Source: Nemertoderma westbladi
Taxonomy: Eukaryota > Xenacoelomorpha > Nemertodermatida > Nemertodermatidae
NCBI GenBank assembly: GCA_032718475.1
Contig: JAUCBJ010006696.1
Span: 28,672 to 92,671, forward strand
DNA length: 64,000 bases
Direction of reading: 5' to 3'
Part shown: piece after piece, positions 10,057-21,332 of the stretch
Layout: every line of letters starts with the position of its first letter
Numbering within the stretch: position 1 is the first letter of the stretch
The notes under the pieces: model-generated
What the model was told of the DNA's origin: nothing
Databases searched by the model: none
Seen by the model: only the letters and a program-made list of their open reading frames with translations
Translations under genes and position numbers: made by a program

Positions 10057-11574
10057 TCGATGCTCTTTAAGAAATTAACATTTGTAAAAAAAAAATTTTC
10101 CTATGTCCTATCTCCTATACTATATTCTCCTATGTGGGTTCCTTGTCATCAGTAAATCTCGCTATATTACGGGTCATGGTGTATAATGATAACAACAGTT
10201 CAAAACAACCATTTTATATAAAACTGGCCCAACTTCCTAGTTTATTAAAAAATTGTCTAGTTATATTTTTATATGTACAATATTGTAGTGTATTAGTATA
10301 TGTACAGGTTATAAGAAAGAAATAAGCGCTATAAAACACTTAATAAAGATAAATTCATATATAAAATTCCAATAAAAAGTCGACCGAAAAGTGGAATACT
10401 GGTATTCTTCACATGGGCGAACTTATGTATCGTCTCACTGCCAAAACCAAGCATCACCCTACAGTCATCAGTCTACTTGCAGTTACCAAAATAACAGGCT
10501 GAAGTAGAACAGCGTCTTAGAATAAATCAGACAGACTCCGGTCTTTTTCTATGATCTTACCCGTGGCGAGAGAAACCAAGGTAGCGGTAGTCAACCATTA
10601 TTGTCATCCCTTAAACCTTTTCTGAATAACACCGGTCACATGATAGGCCCCCCTCACACGGAGCAACTTGATCCTTGAGACCGGTCACATGATACGTTGT
10701 TTGTTAAATTGATCGTATTTATTCAAATTATCGTAGCAACTACGATTTTATGAAAATAAACAGTTCTATAAAACTGATAGCTAACCGATTACTCTCTCTC
10801 GGTGTATTCATTCTATATTATGTAATTCAAACATTTATTAATATTATTAAATCACTGAATATAAATATAAATAAATTTAGCCCAAATGGTAGTAATTATA
10901 ATTAATATCATGATCTAATAAATAAAATCGGCAAAGGTTCTGGTTCTGTATAATACACTAACTGTATTTTGAAGATTATTGTGTGTATTTTATTTTGTAT
11001 CAACTTTTTTGGACCTAACCATACCGGGTAGGCCTCTACTGTTTGTTAATCAATTACCTCCTTGCAAGTCAATAGGCCTACTGTGCCTCCCTCGTTCACA
11101 ACAACCCCATCATTTTGTTTACTGCTACCTGTTTGCCCGCTTTATTCGTTGGGTAATTTTGTTAAAATCTATACTAGAACATTTAATATTATGCTTTAGA
11201 GTATTTTGTATATTATAATAAGATTAAATGATGTTCTATAACATAATAAACATCAAACTGGTACTAGTGTGTTTTGTGCACACAAATAGAAAAAACAAGC
11301 TAATTTGTTTATCTTTTTCATTTTTTATTGTATGTTATCTTTGTATAAATTTTTTAAACTAGCTAGTTTTTGTTTCCTTTAAAAAAAATGTTCCAGAGCA
11401 TATTATTCTTTAATATTATTATTATTTAATTTAAAAATTTTGTTCTAGAACAAAAAAAACAACAAAAAAAAACTAGCTAATTTGTTAATTTTGTAAATTT
11501 TTTATTTATCTTTGTATCACATATTAATAAAAATCAATAGCTACAATGAAAATTTGTAGTTGTTAGTAATTGTT
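10057..11574. other. AT-rich intergenic DNA
   Basis: No exon is recognisable. 10285-10425 matches the right half of the MITE at 48333-48535, including TTAGTATATGTACAGGTTAT and CTGGTATTCTTCACATG. Near 10627 and 10681 an ACCGGTCACATGATA phrase occurs twice. Confidence 0.5.
10285..10425 (+). mobile_element. MITE fragment related to 48333-48535
   Basis: Shares TTAGTATATGTACAGGTTAT, the AAGC(G/A)CTATAAAA region and the terminal CTGGTATTCTTCACATG with the complete copy at 48333-48535. The left terminus is not present, so this is a truncated copy. Confidence 0.65.
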
Positions 11575-12005
11575 TTGGCTGGAGTTCCGTATAGAACTGC
11601 ATTTTTAAAACATATGCCATTGTTACTATGGCAACATTGAAGAGTTCTAGAACAATATAAAAGTATTATAAACTATTCTAGAACATAAATAAAATAAAAA
11701 ATATGATGTTCTAGAACATAGAACTAGTTTTTTTTTTAATTATAAAATAGCTAGTAAATTAAAAAAAACATCCAATTTGGTAGATAAATTTTCTAATAAA
11801 TAAATAATATAAATAAATAATTTTTTTTATTACTAGCTATTTTAAATTTAAAAAATTACTAGCTATATGTTCTAGAACAATAATTAATTTATTTTATTTT
11901 TGTTCTAGAATAGTGTATATTATATATTTTTTGTTCTAGAACTCTTCACTGTTGCCATGGTAACAATGATTTATGTTATAAAAATGCAGTTCTATATGGC
12001 ACTGT
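11575..12005. mobile_element. Foldback element with TTCTAGAA palindromes
   Basis: The two ends are inverted copies: ATAGAACTGCATTTTT near 11592 faces AAAAATGCAGTTCTAT near 11980. Just inside each end is a GTTGCCATGG-type phrase and TTCTAGAAC. The palindrome TGTTCTAGAACA or close variants recurs at least seven times from about 11441 to 12268. The interior is almost pure A/T with no ORF. I read it as a non-autonomous foldback or MITE; no clean target duplication was found. Confidence 0.55.
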
Positions 12006-12600
12006 TACCGCTATTTTGAAAAACAACGTGAAGACGAAAAGTTTGGCTTTACTTCCATGTGTTGTAAATGTAACAAGATTATTGTGAAAAAATATTTTTA
12101 ACTCTATAAAAAAGTTCGTTGAAAATTGTGCCCCAAGGTGAAGTAATGCCCAGTACACCACCCAGCAAATTGTTTTATACGACTGTAGATAGTTTTTGCA
12201 ACTTTTTATATAAAATGTTCGAGAACCTGTTTGCTAATAGTTTAACACTTTTTGAATGTTCTAGAACAGATACTAAACAAATATATAATTCTTCAGGGGG
12301 CATTTATTTTTAATTGATTTTTGTTAAAATTCAACAAATAATTCAATTAAATTTAAGTTAATTGTTGTTGTTAATTAGGTTTGTACCAGTACGTCCTTAG
12401 TTACAACAAATATTAATCATGGTATGTAGTGATTTTTAATTATGATTTAAAAAAGGTAAAGGTACCGTATGCCGCTTATACGCCATGTTCTTGGTGTAAT
12501 TGTCGGTTGTCGGCGGTCGGACCCCTCTTTAAAATAGTGGCAACAGTTGTTGTTGATGAAATGCGGTTTTTTAAATCATGATATTAAATATACAGTATAG

Positions 12601-13287
12601 TTTCATCATGGTAGTTATAATGGAGCACGTAATACAATACTCGCCGGAAAAAGAAAAAAGTTACAACCACTACCCGAGAAGGAAAGTGATATTGAACAGA
12701 CAACTGTACAAGTACCCACCCTGTTACAAGATTATACATCCTTACCCCCAGTTAAATTCTCAGCATTTATATTTCGGTCTTTCACCGCCTTCACTTGTAA
12801 CTTGATATGGGCATTGATTATTATGGGATTGGAGAAGAGTGGAGAACGAATGAAAGTGGCACCGGAAAAGACTGAATGTGTCAAAAGAGTAAAAGAAAGA
12901 TGTCTCACATACGCCCTTCAAGAAAGCAATATATACAAGGACTTTCTAGCGATCAATATCAGTGATTTTGAAGGTGTTATTCAGAGTTTCCAGCAATGTA
13001 TCGACGATGGCTTAGGCAGAAACATTGAAAAATTGCATGCCGCTTATTATTACGTGATGACACTGTCCACAACGATTGGTTATGGTGATGCAACCTCCCA
13101 TACTGCGGAAGGTCGTTTTGCTACCTGTATCGCAGCTTTTATTTGCATTCCACTACAGGTCTGGATGCTGTCTAGCATACGCGATGTGTATCATAAACCC
13201 AAATATTACCTTAAAAAGTTGATACTGATGATTGTGTTGCCTAATCACACATCTAGATGTGCCATTCTTATTCGGATCTTTTCAAAG
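12601..13287 (+). CDS. K2P potassium channel, exon with pore 1
   Basis: In-frame exon of 229 codons encoding the N-terminal half of a two-pore-domain (KCNK) potassium channel. It encodes about 55 cytosolic residues rich in Gln, Pro and Lys, membrane helix M1 (KFSAFIFRSF to WALIIMG), an extracellular cap region containing cysteines, pore helix 1 with filter TTIGYGD (13069-13089), and M2 (FATCIAAFICIPLQVWM). It ends at a GTTAGT donor (13288) in phase 0. K2P channels are dimers that carry background K+ leak current across the plasma membrane. No ATG lies before M1, and an in-frame TAG ends at 12600, so the true start is in an unseen upstream exon; acceptors fitting 12596 or 12601 are present. 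It joins the exon at 34340 across a 21-kb intron full of retroelements. Confidence 0.9.
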
Positions 13288-13883
13288 GTTAGTTGTGAAA
13301 CGAAACGCAGATAAATTGTATAATAAATATATCCAGGTTTATGGTAACCCACTTCGGATGTAATGCTTGAAAATGAAATATGATCATATGAAAAGTACTA
13401 ACACCTTTTATAGTTGGTGTACGTGTGAAGCATGGTGTAAACTATGCGATAATGTTACTGGCAACATGTTAGAGAACCTGTGGACAATTCACGACAAATA
13501 GAAATAAGTTTTGGAGGTATTTAAAAAAAACGTAAATAGGAGGTACTTTGCACATAAGTGTGGGGCGAGCGACGAAAGTAAGCGAGCTTACTTCTCCTTA
13601 CCTGCCTCCTTAAAGGATATTAATTATTTTCTAGTATAAGATTTAAATAATTATACTTAAAAATTATACAGCTGTAATCCCCATACAAAATTCCAATATA
13701 GTTTTTAATTAGCTCAAGAGATTTGCTTTCTTTATTTTTAATTGATCTAAACGTAATTAAGTTAAATGCTTTCAATCACTCTATACTTCCAGTCTCATTC
13801 CTTGGCATTCTTGATATTGCCTAGATGGGAAATATTCCAATCCTCTCACCACTTGCTTTATCTTGCACAATGATTGGCTGAAT
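13288..13883. other. K2P intron sequence before the LINE
   Basis: Starts with the GTTAGT donor. There is no further exon and no recognisable element up to the LINE target duplication at 13884. Confidence 0.6.
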
Positions 13884-13968
13884 TTAATGGGGATTCTTTA
13901 GATATTAGCTAAATGATTTCGTTGAGGCATTGACATGATAAATTAATATTTCAGTATCAATACTACTA
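13884..13968. repeat. 85-bp LINE target duplication, left
   Basis: Identical by eye to 17719-17803 on the other side of the LINE, running from TTAATGGGGATTC to ATCAATACTACTA. It is unusually long for a target-site duplication, though LINEs are known to make variable ones. Confidence 0.85.
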
Positions 13969-16900
13969 CTACTAGGATCGGCATGCTGCATTGCAGCTGC
14001 ATTTTTAAGAATGCTGTGCCGGCTTGTCAACAAAATTGCACCGCCACAACTCCCTATCACCCATGACATTTGCTAGATCATCCGCATCTTTAAGGCCAGT
14101 GTCCTTTAAGATGCGTCTCAAGAAAGTCATGGGCTGTCCACCATGCTTATTCACTCCATGAGGCTGCCAAAGTACAAGATTATGCACTGGCTGGTCCTCA
14201 CGGCGAAAGCAATGTCCTGCAAAGCGGAGGCGATTTTGTTCTAGTGTCAAGCTTGGGGGAACCAATGAGACACCTCCAATGTTATATAGTGTCTGGTTGG
14301 AGATGTGTGCATTGTACTTGACACAATGTACCCGGCGTAGCATTCTTGTGAATGTGCCATCCAGAGATTTGGTGTCCTCAGCAGTTAGAGCCCAGCATGG
14401 ACTCCCGTAGAGGAGTACTGGAACTACTGCTGCTCTAAATAATCGGACCTTAAGTTTCCGATTAATTCTAGGTGACTTCCAAATCCTGGAAAGCCTATTC
14501 AAGGCTGCCCATGCCTTTCCCTTACGTATTCGAAGGTCCTCACCTGACTTCCGGATCCATGATCCCAGGTAACAGAAGTCGTCCACATGCTCAAGCATAC
14601 CATCCTTTGAGCTTATGCTCATCCGATCAGAGACTTGCTGAGGACTTTCAAAGTTAACTGTCAGAATTTTGGTCTTTCTGGAGTTAATAAAAAGACCAAC
14701 ACTAGAAGCAGCATGTTCTAATGAGCTGAGGAGCCGCTGGGCTCCCTCTAATGATTCTGAGAGTACTCCTAAGTCATCAGCAAAGTCTAGATCAGTTAGG
14801 TACTTGGCAGGATTTCCTCGACTTCTGGAGCCAGTAGGTGGAGTTATCATCACCCCATCATCATTATGATGATCTAAGGACATGCGTAGAACATAGTCAA
14901 CCACAATAATGAACAAGAATGGTGCAAGTGTGTCTCCTTGGAGGACGCCCCATAACACTTCAAATGGTTCTGTGTCACCGTCAACAGTAGACACAAATGT
15001 TGTCGAACCATCGTATACTGATCTGATTGCTGCAATAATTTCATCAGGAATCCCATATAATGAAAGTATGCTGAACATACGTGAGCGAGAGACTGAATCA
15101 AAGGCCTTGAAGAAGTCAACAAAGATAACAGCCAGATGCCTGTCTTTCTTTTTTGATAACTCTTCAATTATCCTTCTAAGTGCCAAAATGGGCTCCATGG
15201 TCCCACGACCTTTACGGAACCCATTCTGATTTCCACGTAGCAGTCTCTCAATGGGATCCCTGATGCGATTTAATAGAATTCTATTGTATAGTTTTGCAGC
15301 AATCGAGATCAATGAGATTCCCCGAAAAGAACCATAGAGTGTTAGGTTGCCCTTCTTGGGAACTGGCACCAACTTATTTGTTTTCATTTCTTGTGGGACT
15401 CTTGTTGTACGGTACATGTCTACTATGATGGGATAGATGAGCTTTAAACACTCAGGTATTTTAAAGACCTCAGGGGGAACACCATCTACTCCACTGGCAC
15501 GATTGGTCTTAATGCTCTTTGCAGCAGCCTTCACTTCTGCAAAGGAGATATCGCCAATGGGAATATCTGGGAGTACAGACTCAGACACTTTTACTTCTAT
15601 AAAGTTATCAGGCAATACCCTGTCATTATTGAGGAGCTTTTCAAAGTGGGCTTTCCAACCATTGAGGCGATCGGCTGGTGATTCAGCCTTAACCTTGGTG
15701 GTTGGTTGGCTTTTCCGCCCAGTAAGCAGATTGATCGATTTCCATGCCTGGGATGATTGCCTGCTGTCGTCAGCATCATTGATGGCATCAACCTGTTGGT
15801 TTATTAGCTCCTGTAGATTAACAGAGTACTGCCTGTTCAGGGACCTAGATGCAGCTTTAACTGCATTCTTGGCCGCTGTAGTCTGTTTGAGTCGGGACTC
15901 TTTCTGCGCCTTATGAAGGTCATTTCGGCACTTCTGAATTTTGTTGTCAGTCCAGGGGGCCCTTTTCCTGTTTCGAGGGTATACAGGAACTGTTTCTGCA
16001 GCTGCTAACTTAACTGCTTCTGTAAAGGCAGTATAGCCCTCACAGTGATCTGCCGCCTCAGAGGCAAGAGCCTCATACCTGTTGCTCAGCTGTAGTGTGA
16101 AGCTGGATCTCACACTTGGCTGTTGCAACAGAGAGGACCAGTCATGCCGTGGCAAGGCAGATTTCGTTGTTCTGCTAGCACGCAGACTAAGTCTTACCTT
16201 GGCCACAATAAGGCGGTGATCACTGGAGAAGGGTCGAAGTGTAAATGCATTACAGTCTTGTATAGAGCTCCTGTATTTCCTACGAAACAGAATATGGTCT
16301 ATCTGGGACTTGTGACCACTGGGTCCACTATGAGTCCATAGCTTTCCAGTTCGCTTCTTGAACTGGGTTCCAGCCGAAAACAATCCATTTCCAGAGATAA
16401 AATCCTGAAGATGGACAGAATTTCGGTTAACACTATTGCTATAGACCCAGGGCGATGTAGGTGATTGATGCAGACTTGCATTAAAGTCTCCCAGGAATGT
16501 TAAGAATGCATGCTGATCCACTCCATCAGTTGCTGCTTGTAGATTGTGGTAGAAATTTTCCACCTCCTCTACAGGGGCAACACTAGTTGGAGAGTAGCAC
16601 ACAATCAGAACCACCTTAGGAAACTTCTTAGCCAGTCTTCCAGAACATGAGAAGTGGCAACGGATGATGCGGTTAGAGATTTGGTCTATTTTGTCTAATG
16701 CTGCATGTGCAGTTGGATTCATCAATAGACCAATTCCACCATTGCCACTATCATCTGCTGACGCGAGGGCGAGTCGCCAACCGCCCCCCATGTCCTTAAT
16801 CAGAACCTCATCAGTCTGTCCAGTCTGCATTCGGTGCTCTTGAACACCCACTGCGCTAAGAGAAAGCTTATCTGCCAAGGCAGTCAGCTCACCTTGTCGC

Positions 16901-17718
16901 ATTGGGGACCCGAGTGTTAGGGTGTTTACTGAGGCTAGTCTAGTGACTTGCCTCAGATTCACCAATGGCTTTGTTGGTCGGGGTGGAACATGAGAGTAGC
17001 CTCCAACTCCAGAATCCCTCTCCCCATCACAATCTGGCCTCCCTGGTGACCCAGGGTTTGGGCCAGAAAGGTCATCAGGAAAGGGACTCAAAGAATTGTT
17101 GGCTGCTCTCTCTCCAGTAGGGGGTGAGACAGGCAGCCGGTCAGGAGTTAACTGACGCCTGTGAGGCCGATTGTGTCCGGTATTTCCACTGGCCTCTAGT
17201 GGCCGGACCTCCGCATTGCTAATGTAATCCATAGTGGGGGTTGGGGGGTGCTTTTTTGCCGAGTCAGCTCTCGGGGCAAATACCACACCCTGGTTTGCCA
17301 TTCCACAGGGTGGGTGTCGCAATGGAATCAGATATGAGGCCCATCACCCATATCTACTCTGGCGTACATGACCCACCATTGGCTGTTGCAGCTCATCTGC
17401 TGGGTCATGCCCTGTACCCTTGCTGCCAGGTGCAGGTCGCAGTGAAGTGCCCTCAGAGTGGACATGAGAACACTCTACTCCTAACCAGCCATTGGTAGAT
17501 CACCATCTGCCTGGTCAGGCCATATACCCCTGCAGCCAAGTATATGGGTCCTTAATCCAGGACCAAGGGCGTCCTTCTCCCAGAACGAAGGGGGTCCTAG
17601 TTACAGGACCAGATTTGCCCTAGTAAGAGGGTCTGGTCTATGCAGCTACAGGTGGCACCTCCTTTATGCTGCATGGAGGTGGCAAGTTTTCTTGATCAAT
17701 GACCTAGAATACCTGACC
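13969..17718 (-). mobile_element. Apparently complete LINE retrotransposon
   Basis: A 3.75-kb non-LTR element on the minus strand with one long intact ORF, a 5' UTR of about 420 bp and a very short 3' UTR (about 35 bp) ending in a small TAG-trinucleotide tail, seen on the plus strand as CTACTACTA at about 13962-13974. An 85-bp duplication flanks it. Deleted or truncated relatives lie at 20274-21332, 44197-44716 and 57629-57815. The repeat tail, single APE-RT ORF and target duplication fit an RTE-like or Nimb-like group; I cannot fix the clade by eye. Confidence 0.85.
14005..17301 (-). CDS. LINE endonuclease-reverse transcriptase
   Basis: A single ORF of about 1098 residues, open throughout. 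The start is taken as the ATG at 17301 (MANQGVVFAP) because the deleted copy at 20274 keeps the same start. An N-terminal low-complexity region of about 115 residues precedes an APE-type endonuclease (QEHR, LGDFNAS and SSDHRL supply the catalytic Glu, Asp/Asn and Asp/His). A linker follows, then a reverse transcriptase with SGVDGVPPE, VDFFKAFDSV, GVLQGDTLAPFLF and the active-site FADD. A C-terminal domain with scattered Cys and His ends at a stop at 14005. The enzyme nicks target DNA and primes cDNA synthesis there. No key residue is missing and there is no frameshift, so this copy could encode active enzyme. Confidence 0.92.
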   Translation of the reverse strand: MANQGVVFAPRADSAKKHPPTPTMDYISNAEVRPLEASGNTGHNRPHRRQLTPDRLPVSPPTGERAANNSLSPFPDDLSGPNPGSPGRPDCDGERDSGVGGYSHVPPRPTKPLVNLRQVTRLASVNTLTLGSPMRQGELTALADKLSLSAVGVQEHRMQTGQTDEVLIKDMGGGWRLALASADDSGNGGIGLLMNPTAHAALDKIDQISNRIIRCHFSCSGRLAKKFPKVVLIVCYSPTSVAPVEEVENFYHNLQAATDGVDQHAFLTFLGDFNASLHQSPTSPWVYSNSVNRNSVHLQDFISGNGLFSAGTQFKKRTGKLWTHSGPSGHKSQIDHILFRRKYRSSIQDCNAFTLRPFSSDHRLIVAKVRLSLRASRTTKSALPRHDWSSLLQQPSVRSSFTLQLSNRYEALASEAADHCEGYTAFTEAVKLAAAETVPVYPRNRKRAPWTDNKIQKCRNDLHKAQKESRLKQTTAAKNAVKAASRSLNRQYSVNLQELINQQVDAINDADDSRQSSQAWKSINLLTGRKSQPTTKVKAESPADRLNGWKAHFEKLLNNDRVLPDNFIEVKVSESVLPDIPIGDISFAEVKAAAKSIKTNRASGVDGVPPEVFKIPECLKLIYPIIVDMYRTTRVPQEMKTNKLVPVPKKGNLTLYGSFRGISLISIAAKLYNRILLNRIRDPIERLLRGNQNGFRKGRGTMEPILALRRIIEELSKKKDRHLAVIFVDFFKAFDSVSRSRMFSILSLYGIPDEIIAAIRSVYDGSTTFVSTVDGDTEPFEVLWGVLQGDTLAPFLFIIVVDYVLRMSLDHHNDDGVMITPPTGSRSRGNPAKYLTDLDFADDLGVLSESLEGAQRLLSSLEHAASSVGLFINSRKTKILTVNFESPQQVSDRMSISSKDGMLEHVDDFCYLGSWIRKSGEDLRIRKGKAWAALNRLSRIWKSPRINRKLKVRLFRAAVVPVLLYGSPCWALTAEDTKSLDGTFTRMLRRVHCVKYNAHISNQTLYNIGGVSLVPPSLTLEQNRLRFAGHCFRREDQPVHNLVLWQPHGVNKHGGQPMTFLRRILKDTGLKDADDLANVMGDRELWRCNFVDKPAQHS

Positions 17719-17803
17719 TTAATGGGGATTCTTTAGATATTAGCTAAATGATTTCGTTGAGGCATTGACATGATAAATTAATATTTCAGTATCAATACTA
17801 CTA
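17719..17803. repeat. 85-bp LINE target duplication, right
   Basis: Partner of 13884-13968; it marks the 5' boundary of the inserted LINE at 17718. Confidence 0.85.
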
Positions 17804-17998
17804 TCGGCATAAGGTAAAGGGGAACTTTCCTTTCTTCTTTCTTCTTATAGGCGGTTTGGTTAAATTTCTTATTTATTTATTTAAATTTCTTAAGTACCGA
17901 TTTTAGGATAGAATTGCTCAATTTTAATCTGTATCTGATAACTGAGCTTCGTCCTGCGCGATGGCCCCACGGACGTGTACATAAGAATGTACAATGTA

Positions 17999-18824
17999 CC
18001 GGGTGTTCCATAATGATTGCCCCCCCCCCTGGCCAGCCGAAACTGCCAGACATGCACCTTAGTGTAATATATCATTCGAAAGAGGATTTAATTCTGAGCT
18101 TGCATGCAAAAATTTAGGGTCCAATACAAAAGTATAAAAATTTTATAGGCTTTTCTTTAAACCATATCGTACTTTTCAATATTTGTGATTTAATCACAAT
18201 TTAAAAAAATATAATTTATCCAGTGTTAGTCATCAGCTTTATAGCCGCTACGTTTCCCCTTTGCAGCACGGGAAGCTCCTTGATAGTGGCAAAGGATGTT
18301 GGCCCTTAAAAGGGCCGTTTTGGTTTGAGTTCAGTTTTGATTATGCCACAGAATCACGATCCTCTCTAAAAGTAACATCTCTGATCCTGTCAATCCTACG
18401 TTTTTCTTCAGAGTCATCAAAGATTGCTCTGGAACTTGTCATTTTCCATTATCAATTACTTCTGTTAGGCCTAATTCAGTAAAATTACCAAAGAAACACT
18501 AATACCGGTAACTGAATACTGTAATTGCGATACAGCAAAAGTCAGGCAGTAATAACTGTTTAAACAGGGTTGCAAATCTGGTGACTAACGCTGGATAAAT
18601 TATATTTTTTTAAATTGTGATTGAATCACAAATATTGAAAAGTAAGATAGGATTAAAGAATAGCCTATAAAATTTTTATACTTTTGTATTGGACCCTAAA
18701 TTTTTGCATGCAAGCTCAGAATTAAATTCTCTTTCGAATGATATATTACACTAAGGTGCATGTCTGGCAGTTTTGGCTGGCCAGGGGGGGGGGGGGGGGG
18801 GGGCAATCATTATGGAACACCCGG
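17999..18824. mobile_element. Long-TIR element with TA target duplication
   Basis: An 826-bp element whose ends are inverted copies about 235 bp long. It starts CCGGGTGTTCCATAATGATTG and ends with the reverse complement; TA dinucleotides flank it (17997-17998, 18825-18826). A C or G homopolymer sits 22 bases inside each end (about 10 C on the left, about 20 G on the right). TA duplications are typical of the Tc1/mariner superfamily. The unique centre (about 18235-18580) holds no transposase, so the element is non-autonomous. Confidence 0.85.
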
Positions 18825-18826
18825 TA

Positions 18827-19389
18827 TGTTAGCTTATTCAATTCCGCTAACCACCCCATAAAGTGAGGTTTAAGCAATATTGGGGAACACGAGGTCGACT
18901 ATCAATCAACCTCGTGTCACCCCAACAAAGTGGGAAGGAGAAACCCCAGAGAACACACACACAATAGGGTCAGGGGTTACACCCCTGAGAGAGAGGGAAT
19001 AGCAGGGGTAAAGGGAAACACTCCAACGGAGGTAGAAAGGTGACAAATGAGTTATTAGCCAATGGGGGGAAGGCATCGGCTGAGTAGTGTAATGCGGCCA
19101 ACCGGTGCAATATATTACAGTTTCACGGTATCATTCATTCACTTGTAGTAAGTCAGCTAGTTAGGACAGTAGCAGAACTCTAATTACCGTCTCCGTCTGC
19201 TGTCAGCAATATATCATTATTTACCGGTACATTACATCAAACATCAACTATTCGTGCTATTATCTTTTATCATATCCTGAACATATATACACCGATCAAT
19301 CAATAACTCAGAACTCTTTCATACACACACGGCGGGGACGTGTAAATTAGAAACCGGATAAACCGGGATCCTCAGTGGATCCCGTCACA
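18827..19389 (+). mobile_element. Solo LTR, BEL/Pao-like
   Basis: 563 bp starting TGTTAGC and ending CCCGTCACA, flanked by the exact 5-bp duplication CGGTA (18822-18826 and 19390-19394). Its first 70 bases align with the 5' LTR at 22780 (TGTAAGC..., ATTC.ATTCC, AGCAATAT, TTGGGGA.ACGAG) and its end matches both LTRs of that element. No internal region follows, so it is the relic of LTR-LTR recombination. It inserted exactly at the right end of the mariner-like element and is therefore younger than it. Confidence 0.8.
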
Positions 19390-19394
19390 CGGTA

Positions 19395-20273
19395 CATAAG
19401 AACCAACTGTTTGTTGTTCCAACTGCTTTTCAACTTTAGTTGTCTTTTCACCTCACCTTGCATTGATACCATTGTACAGTTGGATATCTAGTGTGATAGT
19501 ACCAGAAATACAACGAATTATGTTGAGTTACGAAGTGGTAATTACGTATAGCAGGTATCAGCAATCCGTCGATTACGGCTCGGATAAAAAGGTAATTTTG
19601 TGGAATAAAACACACACACAATTGTATGCACAAACTATCCCGCAGTCTAATGTGAAAGGTCAAGTGTTGGATCAGCACGGAAAGTCCGAGTACGAGTAAC
19701 ATTGATAACGTGGAATGACTTCTGACTTCTGGAACTGAACGTCAATGATGAAAAGTCCTGATCAATCTACTATTGGGACAGTTGTCCCAATAGGACGGGT
19801 ATCGTTGCCCCTTTGGGCTTTAATTTACAGTTGGAATTCAACTAATAGACTCAATATTCCACTGTTTCCGCTAGCCTTTAATTAAAGGCTAGCTTGAAAT
19901 TGAAAGCTTTAGCTAGCTTTTAAAGGCTTTAATATTTTAATATTTTATTTATATTTTAATATTTCAAATATGTTATTTCCCATTAGGGCTACTGTAACCA
20001 GTTACAGTAGGGCCACATGTCTACTAAACAATAAATGTCCTCCCATTTCATTGCTTTTAATCCGTTCAAGTTGAAACGTGGCAGAAATGTACTATCAGCT
20101 GTATCTTTCAAAGAAGGCTAATCCGTCACAGTTATCCGGTCTGCCGGTAGAGGGCGAAATGTCTGAAGGTAATAATGGAAAGGAAATTATTAAATTGAAA
20201 TTGGAATTAAATTGAAGTCCTTCTCCGTCCCTTGACATATGTAAAATAAAATTCGCTGCGTCTTTGTGGGACG
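19395..20273. other. K2P intron with hairpin series
   Basis: No exon is supported. The notable content is three strong palindromes at 19770-20010, listed separately. An open frame at 19463-19699 ends beside a GTAATT donor-like site but has no recognisable product. Confidence 0.5.
19770..20010. repeat. Three spaced 22-24 bp palindromes
   Basis: Perfect inverted repeats lie at 19770-19793 (arms CTATTGGGACA, 2-base loop), 19870-19893 (arms GCTAGCCTTTAA, no loop) and 19989-20010 (arms CTACTGTAAC, 2-base loop). They differ in sequence but are similar in size and spaced about 100-120 bp apart. The function is unknown. Confidence 0.75.
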
Positions 20274-21332
20274 CTACTACTAGGATCGGCATGCTGCATT
20301 GCAGCTGCATTTTTGAGAATGCTGTGCCGGCTTATCGACAAAATTTCACCGCCACAACTCCCTATCACCCATGACATTTGCTAGATCATCCGCATCTTCA
20401 AGGCCAGTATCCTTTAAGATGCGTCTCAAGAAAGTCATGGGCTACACCATCTACTCCACTTAAAGCTCTTTGCAGCAGCCTTCACTTCTGCAAAGGAGAT
20501 ATCACCAATGGGAATATCTGGGAGTACAGACTCAGACACTTTTACTTCTATAAAGTTATCAGGCAATACCCTGTCATTATTGATGATCTTTTCAAAGTGG
20601 ACCTTCCAACCTTTGAGGCGATTGATTCAGCCTTAACCTTGGTGGTTGGTTGGTTTTTTCGACCAGCAAGCAAGTTGATCGATCTCCATGCCTGGGATGA
20701 TTGCCTGCAGTAGCAGTAGCAGATTGCCTACTCTCTCCAGTAGGGGGTGAGACAGGCAGCCGGTCAGGAGATAACTGACGCCTGTGAGGCTGATTGTGTC
20801 CAGTCATTCCACTGGCCTCTAGTGGCTGGACCTCCGCATTACTAATGTAATCCATAGTGGGGGTTGGGGGGTGCTTTTTTGCCGAGTCAGCTCTCGGGGC
20901 AAATACCACACCCTGGTTTGCCATTCCACAGGGTGGGTGTCGCAGTGGAGTCAGATATGAGGCCCATCACCCATATCTACTCTGGCGCACATGACCCATC
21001 ATTGGCTGTGCAGCTCATCTGCTGGGTCATGCCCAGTACCCCTGCTGCCAGGTGCAGGTCGGAGTGAAGTGCACTCAGAGTGGACATGAGAACACTCTAC
21101 TCCTGACCAGCCATTGGTAGATAACCATCTGCCTGGCCAGGCCATATACCCCTGCAGCCAAGTATATGGGTCCTTAATCCAGGACCAAGGGCATCCTTAT
21201 CCCAGAACGAAGGGGGTCCTAGTTACAGGACCAGATTTGCCCTAGTAAGAGGGTCTATGCAGCTACAGGTGGCACCTCCTTTATGCTGCATGGAGGTGGC
21301 AAGTTTTCTTGATCAATGACCTAGAATACCTG
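20274..21332 (-). mobile_element. Internally deleted second LINE copy
   Basis: This is a relative of the LINE at 13969. 20274-20441 matches its 3' end, 20444-20715 matches its middle (about 15479-15760), and 20716-21332 matches its 5' end (about 17098-17718), all in the original order. At least two large internal deletions removed most of the endonuclease and the whole reverse transcriptase, so it is dead. Confidence 0.9.

Noticed and set aside
19463-19699. An exon ending at a GTAATT site
   Set aside because: No domain or partner exon is recognisable, and the donor match is poor.
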